Notes under the pieces: model-generated
The model's input: only the letters and a program-made list of their open reading frames with translations
What the model was told of the DNA's origin: nothing
The model's database searches: none
Translations under genes and position numbers: made by a program
Assembly: GCA_916048055.1 (NCBI GenBank)
Contig: CAJZHL010000012.1
Span: forward strand, 1,240,001-1,304,000
Length of the DNA stretch: 64,000 nucleotides
Direction: 5' to 3'
Source: Pedinophyceae sp. YPF-701
Lineage: Eukaryota > Chlorophyta > Pedinophyceae
Shown: positions 54,635 to 64,000 of the stretch, one piece after another
Position numbering within the stretch: position 1 is the stretch's first letter
How the letters are laid out: every line of letters starts with the position of its first letter

Positions 54635-57590
54635 ATGCGCGTCGTGCGCGTCATGCTTCTCTGCGCAGCCCTCGTAGTTGCACTTGTGGTCAATTGCTCG
54701 TCGCAAGAGCTTGAACGGGTTGCGCAACAGCTCGTCGATGAAGGACGACACAGTCAAGCGGTTGATCGAGTGCTTCGTCACCACGGTGAGGCACCCACGG
54801 CGCGCCACGCAGTGCTTCGAGGGACTCCCTCGGCAGCGTGAACCGCCTGCACCGCGCCGCCGTGAGGCTGGACGCGCACGTGCCGCGTTGTGTGTGTGCC
54901 GTGAGAGCTTCTGCGATCGTCGTCGCCGTCGCAGACATCGTTTTCCACCACGAGCGGAGCGAGGCGGGCGACGATCATGTTCTCAGAGTGTCCATGCCGA
55001 TCAACGCCACCATAGATGCCGCGTCGCTGCGCGTGGTGGGCCTCCTGCTCGAGGACTCCGAGCAGCTGACACCGAGCCTCGACGTCTCCGCGGCCCTCAT
55101 CGCGCTGGCCGCCGCTGCTGGCGACGCGGTGGCGTCCGCGGAGATGGGCTTTCGGGCCGCATACGGCCTCCCCCCCGTCGAGATTGCGCTCGACCACCCG
55201 TCACTGCAGCGGCCGGCGCCCCGCAGCCAGCGGCGCGCCTCCGACGCCGCCAGCGACCCGGAGGGGGGTCCGGGCCAAGTGCCCACCGCTGACCGCCCCA
55301 CGCCCCCGACGCCCCCCGGTGTCGGGCAGCAGGAGGCAGTGCGCAAGGTGGTCGCCACGCTGCGGGACGGGGGCAGCGCGGTGACGTTCGGCGCCCCGAG
55401 GGTGCCCGAGGCGGTGGCGACGTATTTCATGGCGGCGTCGCGGAACGACACGCGCGCGCTGGTGGCGCTCGGATTCCGTCACCTGCACGGTCACAGCGTG
55501 CCGAAGAGCTGCGAGACGGCCGTCCTGTACTACATGCGCGCCGCGGCGCAGGTCATGCCGGGCGCCCTGCACGAAGGCTCGAAGCCGCTGACCGCGCACG
55601 AGCGCGTGTCTCGCGCCTCCAAGGCCGCGAAGTGGCCGATGTGGCTGCAGCAGACGACGCACTCGGACATCCTGGACTACTTCCACGTCCAGGCGCAGCG
55701 CGGCGACACGCCGGCCAAGGTCGTGCTGGGCCGCCTGCTGGCCTTCGGGACGCAGCGGCACCTCCGCGATACCACCGCGGCGCGCAAGTTCCTCGTCGAC
55801 GCAGCGGAGGCTGGGGAGGCGCAGGCGATGGGCCACTTGGGGAACCTCCAGGCAGCAGGTGAGGCATGGCGCCAGTGCTCGCGCGCGGTTCCCGCCCCCC
55901 GCACCGAGGACCGCAGCAACGACGCCGCCGCCGTACCGCGTGTTTGCGTTGCAGAGGCGGTTGCGAGCGGCCAGGAGGAGGCGTTCGAGCACGCGGCGAA
56001 GTGGCTCCAGCGCGCCGCAGAACAGGGAAGCGCCGACGGGCTCTTCGGGTCCGGCACGCTGCACCTGCTCGGGCTCGGTGGCGTACAGCGCGACCCTGCG
56101 CAGGCCAGAGCCCTGCTCACGCGGGCAGCGAAGTCGGGTGCGCTCACGGGACGATCCATGGTGCTTGTCGGGTCTGGCCTCGCACGTAGCCGGACTCGAT
56201 GCGAATCAGCCGGCACCCACGTCTCTGCAGGGCACGTGGAGGCGCACTTCTTCCTCGGGCTCATGCAGCGGGACGGCCTGGGCGGGCCGAAGGACTCCAA
56301 GGAGGCGGCGCGCAACCTGATGCGGGCGGTGGCGGGGGGGTCTCTCTTGGCGTCGCACGAGCTCGCCGCGCTGGAGATGCAGGACCGGGACGCGTTCAAG
56401 GTGCGCTGCGCGGCTCGCACGCGGCGTCGCTCCCCCGGGACCGCCAACGTGCCCTCTTCCATCACGCTCCTCGCCGCGCGCCCTCGCACTCCGCGCAGGA
56501 CGCGTGCCCGCGAGTAGCGTCGCTTCTGCGCGGCGCCCTCGCGCAGTCCGTCGGCGCGGCTGCCGTCCGCGCCGCGACGCGCGCTTTCAAGCAGGGCCAG
56601 GCGGAGGCTGCATTGCTGCACTCGCTGCGCGCCGTGGAGCTCGGCGTCGAGGGCGGGGCGGTCGACGCCGCGTGGCTGCTCGAGCAGCGCCTGCACGACA
56701 TCCGCGGCGCCAAGCACGCCTCCCTCGCGCTGCGGCGACGGGCCGCTGCCGAGGGTGACCTGAGGTGCGCACAACCCTCCTCGCGCGTCCCGCGATCTCG
56801 CCTCCTGTGCGCGCGAACGCGCTCTCCAGAGCAGGCATGTGCGTGCAAGGCGTGAGAGGCGGTCGGCGTGCGCGTGGTCGTGGTTGCAGCTCGCTGTTGA
56901 TCCTGGCAGACGCGTACTACTCGGGCGACGGGATCGACATGGACCGCCTGACCGCCGCGCGGCTGTACGAGCGCGCGGCGCCGAAGAGCGCGCAGGCTCG
57001 CTTCAACCTCGGCATGATGTACCACTTCGGCCTGGGCCTCCCTGTGGACCACCACCTCTCCGAGCGGCACTACGACGACGCGGTGGCGCTGCAGGTGCGC
57101 GTGCAGTGCCCGCATGATGATGAAGCCGCTCGTGGGGCGGAATACGCGGCTCACCTTCCTGCCGCGCTTGTGCTGCTTACAGCCCAAGAGCTACCTGCCC
57201 GTCGACATGGCGCTGTGGGCGCTGCGCACGGAGGCTTCGGTGGTCGAGTGGCTCAAGGGGCCGCAGGGTCGCGTCGTGGCGCGGGCTGCGCGGGAGTCGG
57301 GTCTGTCAGACGCGCTGTGCAGCGTGGTGGATGACATGGGACTGGGAGACTGGCGGCGGGCGTTTGCGGCCAAGGTGGCTGCGGCGCAGGAGGACGCGGG
57401 CACGGATGGCGGGGCGGAGGGCGAGGCGGTGGCCGAGGAGGGGGCGGGGGGCACGGCAGGGCGCGAGGGGGCGCGGGGAGCAGGTGCCCTGGTGTGGGAG
57501 GCGCGCGCCCTCATGGGGCTGGCCTCGCTGCTGATGCTGATTGTGTGGGTGCGGAGGCGGCGACGGCGGCGACGGAGACCCGCGGCGTAG
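54635..57590 (+). CDS. SEL1L/HRD3 ERAD adaptor
   Basis: ER-lumen scaffold of the HRD1 ubiquitin ligase. Exon 1 encodes a signal peptide, MRVVRVMLLCAALVVALVV, then SSQELERVAQQLVDEGR. Later exons carry Sel1-like repeats: ALVALGFRHLHGHSVPKSCE with TAVLYYMRAAAQV (the hallmark GYRxxxGxxVPxSCExAL of SEL1L); ILDYFHVQAQRGDTPAKVVL; HAAKWLQRAAEQGSADGLFG; EAHFFLGLMQRDGLGGPKDS; HASLALRRRAAAEGD; SLLILADAYYSGDGIDMDRL with FNLGMMYHFGLGLPVDHHLS and ERHYDDAVAL; then SYLPVDMALWALRTE. The C-terminal end has one membrane helix (ALMGLASLLMLIVW) and a run of arginines, RRRRRRRRR, facing the cytosol. Introns fall at about 54,790-54,880, 55,858-55,950 (uncertain), 56,400-56,510, 56,764-56,900 and 57,093-57,180. The acidic loop before the helix is unusually long. 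Confidence 0.9.
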
Positions 57591-57693
57591 TCGCGAAACG
57601 ATGTGATACAGCGTGAGCGGCGCGCAGCCACGCCGCTTGGCTCGGGGAGCGGCCAGCCTCCAGGTGTGCGGGCACGCTCGCCCACGGCGGCGG

Positions 57694-57721
57694 GGGTGCT
57701 TGTAGGTCAGCGAAGTACAAA
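57694..57721 (+). repeat. Dispersed repeat B, copy 2
   Basis: Twenty-eight bases identical to 29,309-29,336. Part of it, AGGTCAGCGAAG (57,704-57,715), has a perfect inverted partner CTTCGCTGACCT at 57,787-57,798, so the 95-bp segment could fold or be a small terminal-inverted-repeat element. Confidence 0.85.
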
Positions 57722-57808
57722 AGGCGGTAGATTGCCCAGGACCTGGCCGCAGCACGTGCGTGGACTGTGAGGGCGGAGTGGTAGTTCTTCGCTGACCTGT
57801 GGGCTGCC

Positions 57809-57883
57809 GGGGGGGTGTCTCAGCAGGCGATGGGGTGGCGTATTGAGCGTTGGGCAGCACAAGGCGTCGGCCAGTGACACACC
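57809..57883. repeat. LRR-flank repeat, copy 1
   Basis: GGGGGTGTCTC then AG.CGATG.GG, GTATTGAGC, AAGGCGTCGGCC-like and GTGACAC recur in the same order at about 60,716-60,782. Both lie 3' of the two LRR copies, which marks the duplicated unit as larger than the coding sequence. Confidence 0.7.
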
Positions 57884-58045
57884 GGAGCCACAGCGCACCA
57901 TCATGCGCCGCGCGACGATCGCAAAGGCCTCACACCTCGACTTGTTGTTGCGAGATCTCCCCAGCCCGTCGACGTCTTCGCGCAGCTCAAAGGGTGCTGC
58001 CAGACATGACCGGGGGTGCGAGTGCCTGGGCTCGCGACACAGGGC

Positions 58046-60001
58046 TCAGCCCTCCACTTTCTTGCCGTCCCGCACCCTGACCGTAAATCCGCCGTCACAC
58101 CTCAAGGTGACGGTCTTCCCCTTGGGCAGCCCCTTCGTCCAGCCTAGGTCGCCGAACGCGAGACCGGTCTTTTCGTCCCGGGAGGACCCAACACTGATCT
58201 CTCCGATCGCCTCCAGCCCCTCGGGAAGCTCTGACGGCCTATCAAGCTTCAGCGTCTTCAACCCTCTCGCCGACTGCCGGTCCATGAAGCCCGACCGAAC
58301 GTTGCACCCAGCCACGTTCAGCGCCTCTAGCGCCGGCATGCCCCGCACGCACGTCGTCGCTGTGTACGATGCTCCCAGGACGCGCAGCTTGCGTTTGGAG
58401 CTCTTCGGGATCTTGTTTGCATCAAACGCCCCGCAAAACGAGACGTCGAGCACCTCGAGCGCACGCATCCCGGCCGGCATCTCGCACAGGTCGGTGTAGC
58501 GAGCATTGAGCTCCCGCAGCGTCTCCCGCACGCTCGCCTTCGCGCTCAGCCAGCTCGCGTCGAACTCGCAACTCCACACCTTCAGCTTCTTGAGCTGCGT
58601 CATGCCGCCAGGAAGGCCGCGCACGCTCGTGTGCGACACATCGAGCTCCTGCAGTGCTGCCGCCGCTGCGTCGTCGATCCAGTGCTGGTCCAGGCTCTTG
58701 CATCCGCTCACAATCAGCGTTTCGAGGTGCGTTGCAGAAGCCGGGACGCGACGGACGGTCGTGCCCTCCACGTTGAGGTAGCGCAGCTCCCGCGCCGAGT
58801 CCGCCGGCAGCCAGTCGTCGGCCAGATCGACACGAGACCCGTACCTGTCAGCCAGCGTTAGCCTTTGCAGCGACACCATCCCGGCAGGCATCCGACGCAC
58901 GCTCGACCGCGTGATGTCCACCTCGACCAGCGACGCGCGCGAGCCCTCGTCCAGGAAGTCCTCGCACAGCCCCTCGCAGCCACCCAGCCGCAGCACGTTC
59001 AGCGCCCTCACGTGCGGCGGGACGCGTTTGATGGAGCACTGCTCGACGACAAGCTTCTGCAGCCTCTCGCCGGAGTCCTCGGGTAGCCACGCCTCCTCCA
59101 GACATTGGCCGTGCTTCAGGGTCAGCTCCTCCAGCGCGCTCAGGCCTGGGGGAAGTCTCTTGATGTCCGATTCGGATATAATTGATTGGCACAGGTCGAG
59201 CACCTTCAAGTTGCGGGCGGAGCTCGGCGGCAGCCAGTCTGGTGCGCACTTCGAGAGTTCGACTGTCTCCAGTGCTGGGAGACCTTCCGGCACGCGGTCG
59301 ATGCTATCGATGCCACCCTTAAGCACCCTCAGCGCTGGGCGGCTCGACACCGGCAGCCACGCCTCTGCATCGAGGAGCTTGCAATACGTGACGTCCACCT
59401 CCTCCAGCGACTCCATCCCCTCCGGCATGCGCCGCAGCCCGCTCTGCACCGCGTTCAGCGTTTTCACGCTCCCGCGCGCCCCACGTGGCAGCCACGCGTC
59501 GCTCGACAGCCAGTCCCACTCGAGGTGCGACACGTCCACGTGCTCGAGCGCCGTCATGGCGTCGGTCAGCGGCGGCGACGGCAGGTCGTCCCGCACCTCG
59601 CCGTGAGACAGCCACTTTGTATTCTTGCCCACGTAGCGCTTGACCTTGTTCGTCTTGCTCAGAGCCACCACGGACGCCTCGTCCCGCGGCTCCGCCCCCG
59701 CCCGGTACACCAGCACCCACCCCTCTTCGCTCACCCGCCCGATCCGTGCGTTCGCCGCCACGCACCCCTGCTGGTGCAGGCGCTCCATGATCTGGTCGGC
59801 CACCTGTGCCGTGCTGGGCGTGAGCTCCACGCCGCCCGGGCAGCACCGCAGCACCGCAGCTATGCACGCCGACGACGTCGCCGCCAGCGCCACGCGGTCC
59901 CGCGGCTCCAGCAAGCCGACGACGTGCGCCAGAGGACCGCTGGGCAGGTCGGTGAGCTGGAGGGCTCCACGGGGCCCGTCACTGCACGTCATGTGCGACA
60001 A
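58046..60001 (-). CDS. F-box-like leucine-rich-repeat protein, intronless
   Basis: One uninterrupted 651-aa frame. The N terminus has an F-box-like segment (LTDLPSGPLAHVVGLLEPRD, then VALAATSSACIAAVL). Residues about 75-130 have no assignment. From about residue 135 LRRs of a plant-/bacterial-like LxxLxVxxxx(V/I)xRxPxG type repeat about every 50 residues: VSRPALRVLKGGIDSIDRVP, LPSGLSALEEL-like LPPGLSALEELTLKHGQCLE, RMPAGMVSLQRLTLADRYGS, LRYLNVEGTTVRRVPASATH, LQELDVSHTSVRGLPGGMTQ, LRELNARYTDLCEMPAGMRA, LKTLKLDRPSELPEGLEAIG. LxxLDVS..(S/T)VRxxPxGM is the core unit. The Trp-Leu pairs (DAWLP, EAWLPEDSGERLQ) recur in every other repeat. F-box plus LRR suggests an SCF substrate adaptor, but the F-box is weak. 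A partial decayed copy lies next to it. Confidence 0.8.
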   Translation of the reverse strand: MSHMTCSDGPRGALQLTDLPSGPLAHVVGLLEPRDRVALAATSSACIAAVLRCCPGGVELTPSTAQVADQIMERLHQQGCVAANARIGRVSEEGWVLVYRAGAEPRDEASVVALSKTNKVKRYVGKNTKWLSHGEVRDDLPSPPLTDAMTALEHVDVSHLEWDWLSSDAWLPRGARGSVKTLNAVQSGLRRMPEGMESLEEVDVTYCKLLDAEAWLPVSSRPALRVLKGGIDSIDRVPEGLPALETVELSKCAPDWLPPSSARNLKVLDLCQSIISESDIKRLPPGLSALEELTLKHGQCLEEAWLPEDSGERLQKLVVEQCSIKRVPPHVRALNVLRLGGCEGLCEDFLDEGSRASLVEVDITRSSVRRMPAGMVSLQRLTLADRYGSRVDLADDWLPADSARELRYLNVEGTTVRRVPASATHLETLIVSGCKSLDQHWIDDAAAAALQELDVSHTSVRGLPGGMTQLKKLKVWSCEFDASWLSAKASVRETLRELNARYTDLCEMPAGMRALEVLDVSFCGAFDANKIPKSSKRKLRVLGASYTATTCVRGMPALEALNVAGCNVRSGFMDRQSARGLKTLKLDRPSELPEGLEAIGEISVGSSRDEKTGLAFGDLGWTKGLPKGKTVTLRCDGGFTVRVRDGKKVEG

Positions 60002-60715
60002 CGGGGACGTTTGAGCTCAGTCGCTGCTTGCTGTCGCATCGGCACACGCCACGCGTCGCTCCCGAGCCCCCGCGCAGGCAACCACCACTGAGCCGGGGCA
60101 TCTCACCTCGGGGTGGCAGGCTCCTGCGCCCTCCCGTCCATCATCCTCGCGCGCCGCCTCGTGATCATCTGCATGGACACGAAGATCAGGTCACGCCATC
60201 ACAATACCGCGTGCGGACGCAACGGCTCCTGCGCGCCACATTGCCTGCAGCACGAGCCCGCCGTGCGCACTGGCAGCGCCGCCACACCTCACCTCGACCA
60301 CAGCGCCGCGTCTCAGCTGTACTTGCTCGCACCCTCCGCCTGCCTCGGCAGCCTCACGCTCCCCCACACGCAAGCACAGACCCACAGATGCCACCCCGCA
60401 CACAAGCAGCGACCTTGTGCGTGCGCGCGCCGTAGGACGCCCCACTGCGCACCGGCGCGTGTGTGTCTGTGCTGTGCCGATGCCATCACGCGGCAATGCA
60501 CCCTCGCAGCCGGTCGCGCCGCGTGGCATCGACGGCGGGGGTGTCTCCTGACTGACACCCCCTCGTCAAACCCCCCCTCGTCAGCCCCCAGGCCTGGCGA
60601 GCACCGTCACCGACCCCTCCGTAGACGATGCCGCGCTCCCCTCTGCGCGGCTCGCCTGGCCCACCACCTCGCCGCGGTCGGGGCCCGCCCATTATGGGCG
60701 CATAATACGACACTG
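60002..60715. other. Intergenic region between LRR copies
   Basis: Upstream (promoter side) of the intact LRR gene. No credible open frame. GGGGGTGTCTCCTGACTGACACCCCC-like sequence around 60,537-60,565 is a short palindrome and includes a partial match to the LRR-flank repeat. Confidence 0.45.
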
Positions 60716-60782
60716 CGGGGGTGTCTCGGCAGACGATGAGGGGGTAGTATTGAGCACGCGTCAGGACATCGGCCCGTGACAC
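60716..60782. repeat. LRR-flank repeat, copy 2
   Basis: It matches 57,809-57,883 in order and spacing (GGGGGTGTCTCGGCAG, CGATGAGGGGGTAG, GTATTGAGC, ATCGGCCCGTGACAC), downstream of the decayed LRR copy. Confidence 0.7.
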
Positions 60783-60945
60783 ATCGGGGACTGTATCACA
60801 CCATCACAATGAGGTGAGGTGTTACATTCTTCGCGTCGCAATGTGATGGTGTTGTGCGAGCCCCCCAACCAGTTGACACGCAGCGCAGACGGTGCTGCCA
60901 TGACATCGTGGGGGAACGAGTGCCTGGGCTCGCGACACAGGGCTC

Positions 60946-62140
60946 AGCCCTCCACTTTCTTGCCGTCCCGCACCCTGATCGTCCCTTCGGCGCAGAAACT
61001 CGCGGTGACGGTCTTCCCCTTAGCAGCCCCTTCGTCCAGCATAGATCGTCCAACGTCAGACCGATCTCTTCATCCTCGCGCTCACCGACGTCGATATCTT
61101 CGATCGCTTCCAGTCCCTCGGGAAGCCGCGTCACGGTCGTCCAGCTGATATTGAGCGTCTTCAACCCTCTCGCCGACTGCCGGTCGATGAAGCCCTACCG
61201 AACGTTGCACCACGACACGTCCAGCTCCTCCAGCGCCGGCATGCCCCGCACGCACGTCGTCGCTGTGTGCGATGCTCCCAGGACGCGCAGCTTGCGTCTG
61301 GACGCGACGGACGCTCGTGTGCCTGACGTCAAGGCAGCGGAGCTCCCGCGCCGAGTCCGCCGGCAGCCAGTCGTCGGCCAGGTCTGTCGGTGTTTCGTAC
61401 CAGCCAGCCAGCGTCAGCTTTTGCAACGACATCCCGGCAGGCATCCGACGCACGATGGACCCCACGATCTCCACCTCGACCAGCGACGTACGTCAGCCCT
61501 CGTCCAGGAAGTCCTCCCTCAGCTGCTTGCAGCCACGCAGCCGCAGCACTTCCAGCGCCCTCACGTGTGGCGGGACGCGTCTGATGGAGCGTGACGACGA
61601 GCTTCTGCAGCCTCTCGCCGGAGTCCTCGGGCAGCCACGCCTCCTCCAGATATCGGCACCACTCCAGACTGAGCTCCTCAAGCGCCCCCAACCCGAGGGG
61701 GAGAATCTTGATGTAAAAAAAGCTCAACACAAGCACCTTCAACTTACGGGCGGAGCTCGGCGGCAGCCAGTTTGGTGCGCACTTCGAGACCCGGATCGTC
61801 TCCAGCCCCGGGAGACCTTCCGGCGCGCGGTCGATGCTATGGGTACACTGAAGCACCCTCAGCGCTGGGCGGCTCGACACCGGCAGCCACGTGTTGTTCT
61901 GGAGCTGGTCGCACCCCGAGACGTCCACCTCCTCCAGCGACCCCATCCCCTCCGGCACGCGCCGCAGCCTGCTCCAATACGCGCGCAGCGTCTTCACGCT
62001 CCCGCGCGCTCCCCCACGTGTCACTCGACAGCCAGTCCCACCTGAGGTTCGACACGTCCACGTGCTCGAGCGCCGTCACGGCGTCGGTCAGCGGCGGCGG
62101 CGGCAGGCCCTCACGCCCTCCCCGCGCAGCCCCCCATAGA
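60946..62140 (-). pseudogene. Decayed partial copy of the LRR gene
   Basis: Clear relative of the LRR gene at 58,046-60,001: EAWLPEDSGERLQKLVV, RRVPEGMGSLEEVDVSGCDQ, SRPALRVLQCTHSIDRAPEG and LKTLNISWTTVTRLPEGLEA align segment by segment. It is broken. The frame changes several times, a TAG replaces the Ser codon of CNVRSGF, and the frame is lost in the last 25 codons although the 3' sequence still spells RVRDGKKVEG in another frame. About 0.4 kb (several LRRs after TSVRR) is deleted, and there is no F-box N terminus upstream of the TALEHVDVS region at about 62,080. Identity in the surviving parts is still high, so the duplication is not ancient. No intact product is expected. Confidence 0.85.
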
Positions 62141-62447
62141 TGATCCGCATCAGCGCTGATGCGCAGGCAGGCTGCGCATGCGCGGGGGGGTGTCCGACCA
62201 TCGCCGAGTCGGCCCGACGCCGGCAGTGCAGGGCCGATGAGGCCGGTGCTTGGTGCGTTAGCGGCGACAATCCCCACGGCGCATCATCTTCTGTCGCTCA
62301 GGCGCTTCGTTCGCGCACACAATGGTGGCAGAGAGCAAGCCCACGTGGAGGGTGCGTCCGTGAGGAATCGAGCGCATGCCTGGCACTGGTCGATACGAAA
62401 TCATCCGCGTGGTGGTCCTGGTGGCGTGACGTGCACAAAACGTCCTC
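62141..62447. other. Short intergenic stretch
   Basis: It lies between the broken LRR copy and the beta-helix gene. A GGGGGGTGTCC...CATCGCC stretch at about 62,188 weakly recalls the LRR-flank repeat and may mark the edge of a third unit. Otherwise nothing seen. Confidence 0.4.
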
Positions 62448-64000
62448 GTGTGCGCCGTCGCTTGCTCGCAGGGGACCTACCAACGCCAGCCCACGGAAGG
62501 CCATGCGCTGCGTGGCGCTCCGTCCGCGGAGCGTGACTTGCGCCGCGCAACGAGCAGTGAGCAGGGGCTCGTGCGCTTCTCGGGCAACCTGAAGGACCTG
62601 CAGGGAGTCTGCAAGAAGAAGGCAACCAAGGTTGTCGACCTGGGGGGAACGACTGTCTACATGGATGGAAAGACGGGGAAGACGAAGCAGCTGTCGATCA
62701 AGCGCAAGGGGAAGAAAACGGCACCGCTGACGCTGCGCAACGGGTGCGAGACCGGCGCAGCGCGTGCGCAACTGTTGAGATGCCGGAGCAGCGGGCCCGG
62801 GCTACGTGCACGGCAGCATCCGCGCTTCTTGGCCCCTTCCGCCTCCTTGCTTCGTTCCAACGCGACGCGGAGCGCGCGACCACTTTCCGATGCGTGGGCT
62901 GGTGCGCGGAAGGGCTGCAAGAGCCAGGTGGCAAGGTGCTCGCGCCTCGTAGCGCGGCGCGGTCCTTGCGCCTCACGACGCGACCTGCGCCGACTTTGAG
63001 CACTGCAGGACGATCGTTATTCACCGCGACATGAACCCCCGCGTGAACAAGAAGGGCAAGGTCCTCGACGCCACGGGTGCCGCGATCGTTCACAAGGCCG
63101 GCGGCCTCAACCTGGAGAACATCACCATCTCCAACCCCTGGGGCCGCGGCGTGTTCAGCGAGGGCAAGACCGCGAAGCTCAACATGACGGACGTGACCAT
63201 CGAGAGTGCGCACCCACCCACCCACTTGACCAGCGTCCCCAGCAGCACGGGACCCGCCTGCTCGCGAGGAGGCCGACGCCGTCAGGCTGGCGGGCTGGCA
63301 GTCCCGGCGCCGCCGAGGCCTTTGACACCGTCGGCCCGACAGCCCCGCGTCTCGTGCGCTGACGCAGACTGCGGGCACAACGGGGTGGACATGCGCGGCG
63401 GCACGCAAGCGGTGGTGCGCGGGTGCAACATTCTCAACAACGGCGGCAGCGGGTGCGTGATCGACGGCGCGGCGTGCAGCGCGCACATCTCACAGAGCAT
63501 GATCGCCGGCAACAAGAACTGGGGCGTCGGCGCGTGGAACTGCGCCACCGTGTACATCTCCAAGGACCAAGGCAACGCCTTCGCGCTCCCGGAAACCATC
63601 GCGTTCTCGGACCCGCTCGTGCTCCCCGACCCGCCGAAGAAGCCCAAGAAAGAGAAGAGTTCTGCTAAGAAGAACTCGGCGGCCGAGGCGCCCGAGCCGC
63701 CCGCCCCCGCGGCCCCGGCGCCCAGATATGGCGTGCTGCCCAGGATGGGCGTCCTGCCCGGCGGCGACGGCGACTCCACCGCGCCGGGGACGCCCGCGAC
63801 CGCGCAGTACGTCCCCGCGCCGCACCCGCACGCCCGCCCTCGCGCCCACGCGCCGCACCCGCGCGCCCGCTTTCGCGCCCTCGCGCCCACGCGCCCCCGC
63901 CGCCGCGTGTCTGCTGCAGTGACGCCAGTGCGCATCTGGCGCGCCTCTCGCTGGGGGAGGCGGGCGCAGGCAAGGACGCGATGATGGCGACGCTGCCGAA
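62448..64000 (+). CDS. Right-handed parallel beta-helix protein (partial, runs off window)
   Basis: The first supported exon has LVRFSGNLKDLQGVCKKKAT, TKVVDLGGTTVYMDGKTGKT and APLTLRNG. After an intron, IVIHRDMNPRVNKKGKVLD, AIVHKAGGLNLENITISNPW and GRGVFSEGKTAKLNMTDVTI follow; a further exon (from about 63,358) gives NGVDMRGGTQAVVRGCNILN, NGGSGCVIDGAACSAHISQS and MIAGNKNWGVGAWNCATVYI. The NG..I..G..A.V..C.I..N...G coils are typical of pectate-lyase-fold / NosD-like beta helices. A Lys/Pro/Ala-rich linker follows (PKKPKKEKSSAKKNSAAEAP). Pro/His/Arg-coding GC-rich repeats at about 63,810-63,900 probably belong to an intron, after which a coding stretch (DASAHLARLSLGEAGAGKDA) continues to the window edge. 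No catalytic motif is seen; a binding or structural role is as likely as an enzyme. Confidence 0.7.
63815..63902 (+). repeat. GC-rich low-complexity repeat
   Basis: Repeats of CGCCC(A/G)CGC and CGCGCCC units with two near-copies of CCCTCGCGCCCACGCGCC (about 63,837-63,852 and 63,878-63,893). It most likely lies in an intron of the beta-helix gene, between the Pro-rich linker and the acceptor CTGCTGCAG at about 63,919. Confidence 0.6.

Larger units (their letters stand above)
57591..58045. other. Convergent intergenic region with repeat B and LRR flank repeat
   Basis: Between SEL1L (+) and the LRR gene (-). It holds repeat B (57,694-57,721), a 12-bp inverted pair that includes part of it, and from about 57,809 a flank that recurs near 60,716 beside the decayed LRR copy. 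Confidence 0.6.

Noticed and set aside
1-64000. tRNA, rRNA, CRISPR or virus-like elements
   Set aside because: Looked for by eye on both strands; no cloverleaf, rRNA block, regular spacer array, reverse transcriptase, integrase or capsid-like coding was recognised.

Overview
The window is nuclear DNA from a eukaryote, most likely a flagellated, plastid-bearing protist (an alga). Protein-coding genes are cut by short GT-AG introns, commonly 85-250 nt, plus a few GC-AG introns, and exon joins restore reading frame and known family motifs. Cilia are implied by a CFAP161 homologue, a TSNAXIP1-like protein and an NME5/RSP23 radial-spoke protein. A plastid is implied by an RBD1-type rubredoxin, a D27-like protein, a DUF4346 protein, an mTERF and a probable thylakoid-lumen protein. 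The lineage is left open: a green alga fits, but nothing seen excludes other algae. No prokaryotic operons, tRNA or rRNA genes, CRISPR arrays or recognisable virus-like elements were seen.

Left part (1 to about 31 kb; moderate GC, intron-rich): a small unknown gene; NSUN5 rRNA methyltransferase (-); a divergent ciliary pair, TSNAXIP1-like (-) and CFAP161 (+); an uncertain minus-strand gene divergent from a GNB1L/ASA1-like WD40 gene (+); phosphopantetheine adenylyltransferase (-); a probable lumen protein (-); mTERF (-); a 10-exon seryl-tRNA synthetase (+); DUF4346 (-) divergent from D27-like (+); a CobW/ZNG1 metal chaperone (-); an unknown two-helix membrane protein (+); a Nudix hydrolase (-).

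Right part (about 31-64 kb; mostly very GC-rich, long exons): RBD1 rubredoxin (-), serine hydroxymethyltransferase (-), the NatB auxiliary subunit NAA25 (+, still intron-rich), HEATR1/UTP10 (-, with a 5.6-kb exon), a low-complexity unknown (+), V-ATPase subunit a (-), RSP23/NME5 (-), SEL1L/HRD3 (+), an F-box/LRR gene (-) with a decayed partial copy beside it (-), and a right-handed beta-helix gene (+) that runs off the end.

The genes do not form one pathway. They are a compact mix of housekeeping (ribosome biogenesis: HEATR1, NSUN5; translation: SerRS; one-carbon: SHMT; CoA synthesis: PPAT; ERAD: SEL1L; N-terminal acetylation: NAA25; PIKK biogenesis: WD40), plastid and ciliary functions. The most unusual material is the dispersed short repeats (one inside an intron, one 28-nt exact pair), the GC-AG introns, the His/Asp repeat of the CobW protein, and the LRR duplication. 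Exon coordinates were worked out by eye and may be off by a base or two where not fixed by a stop codon.
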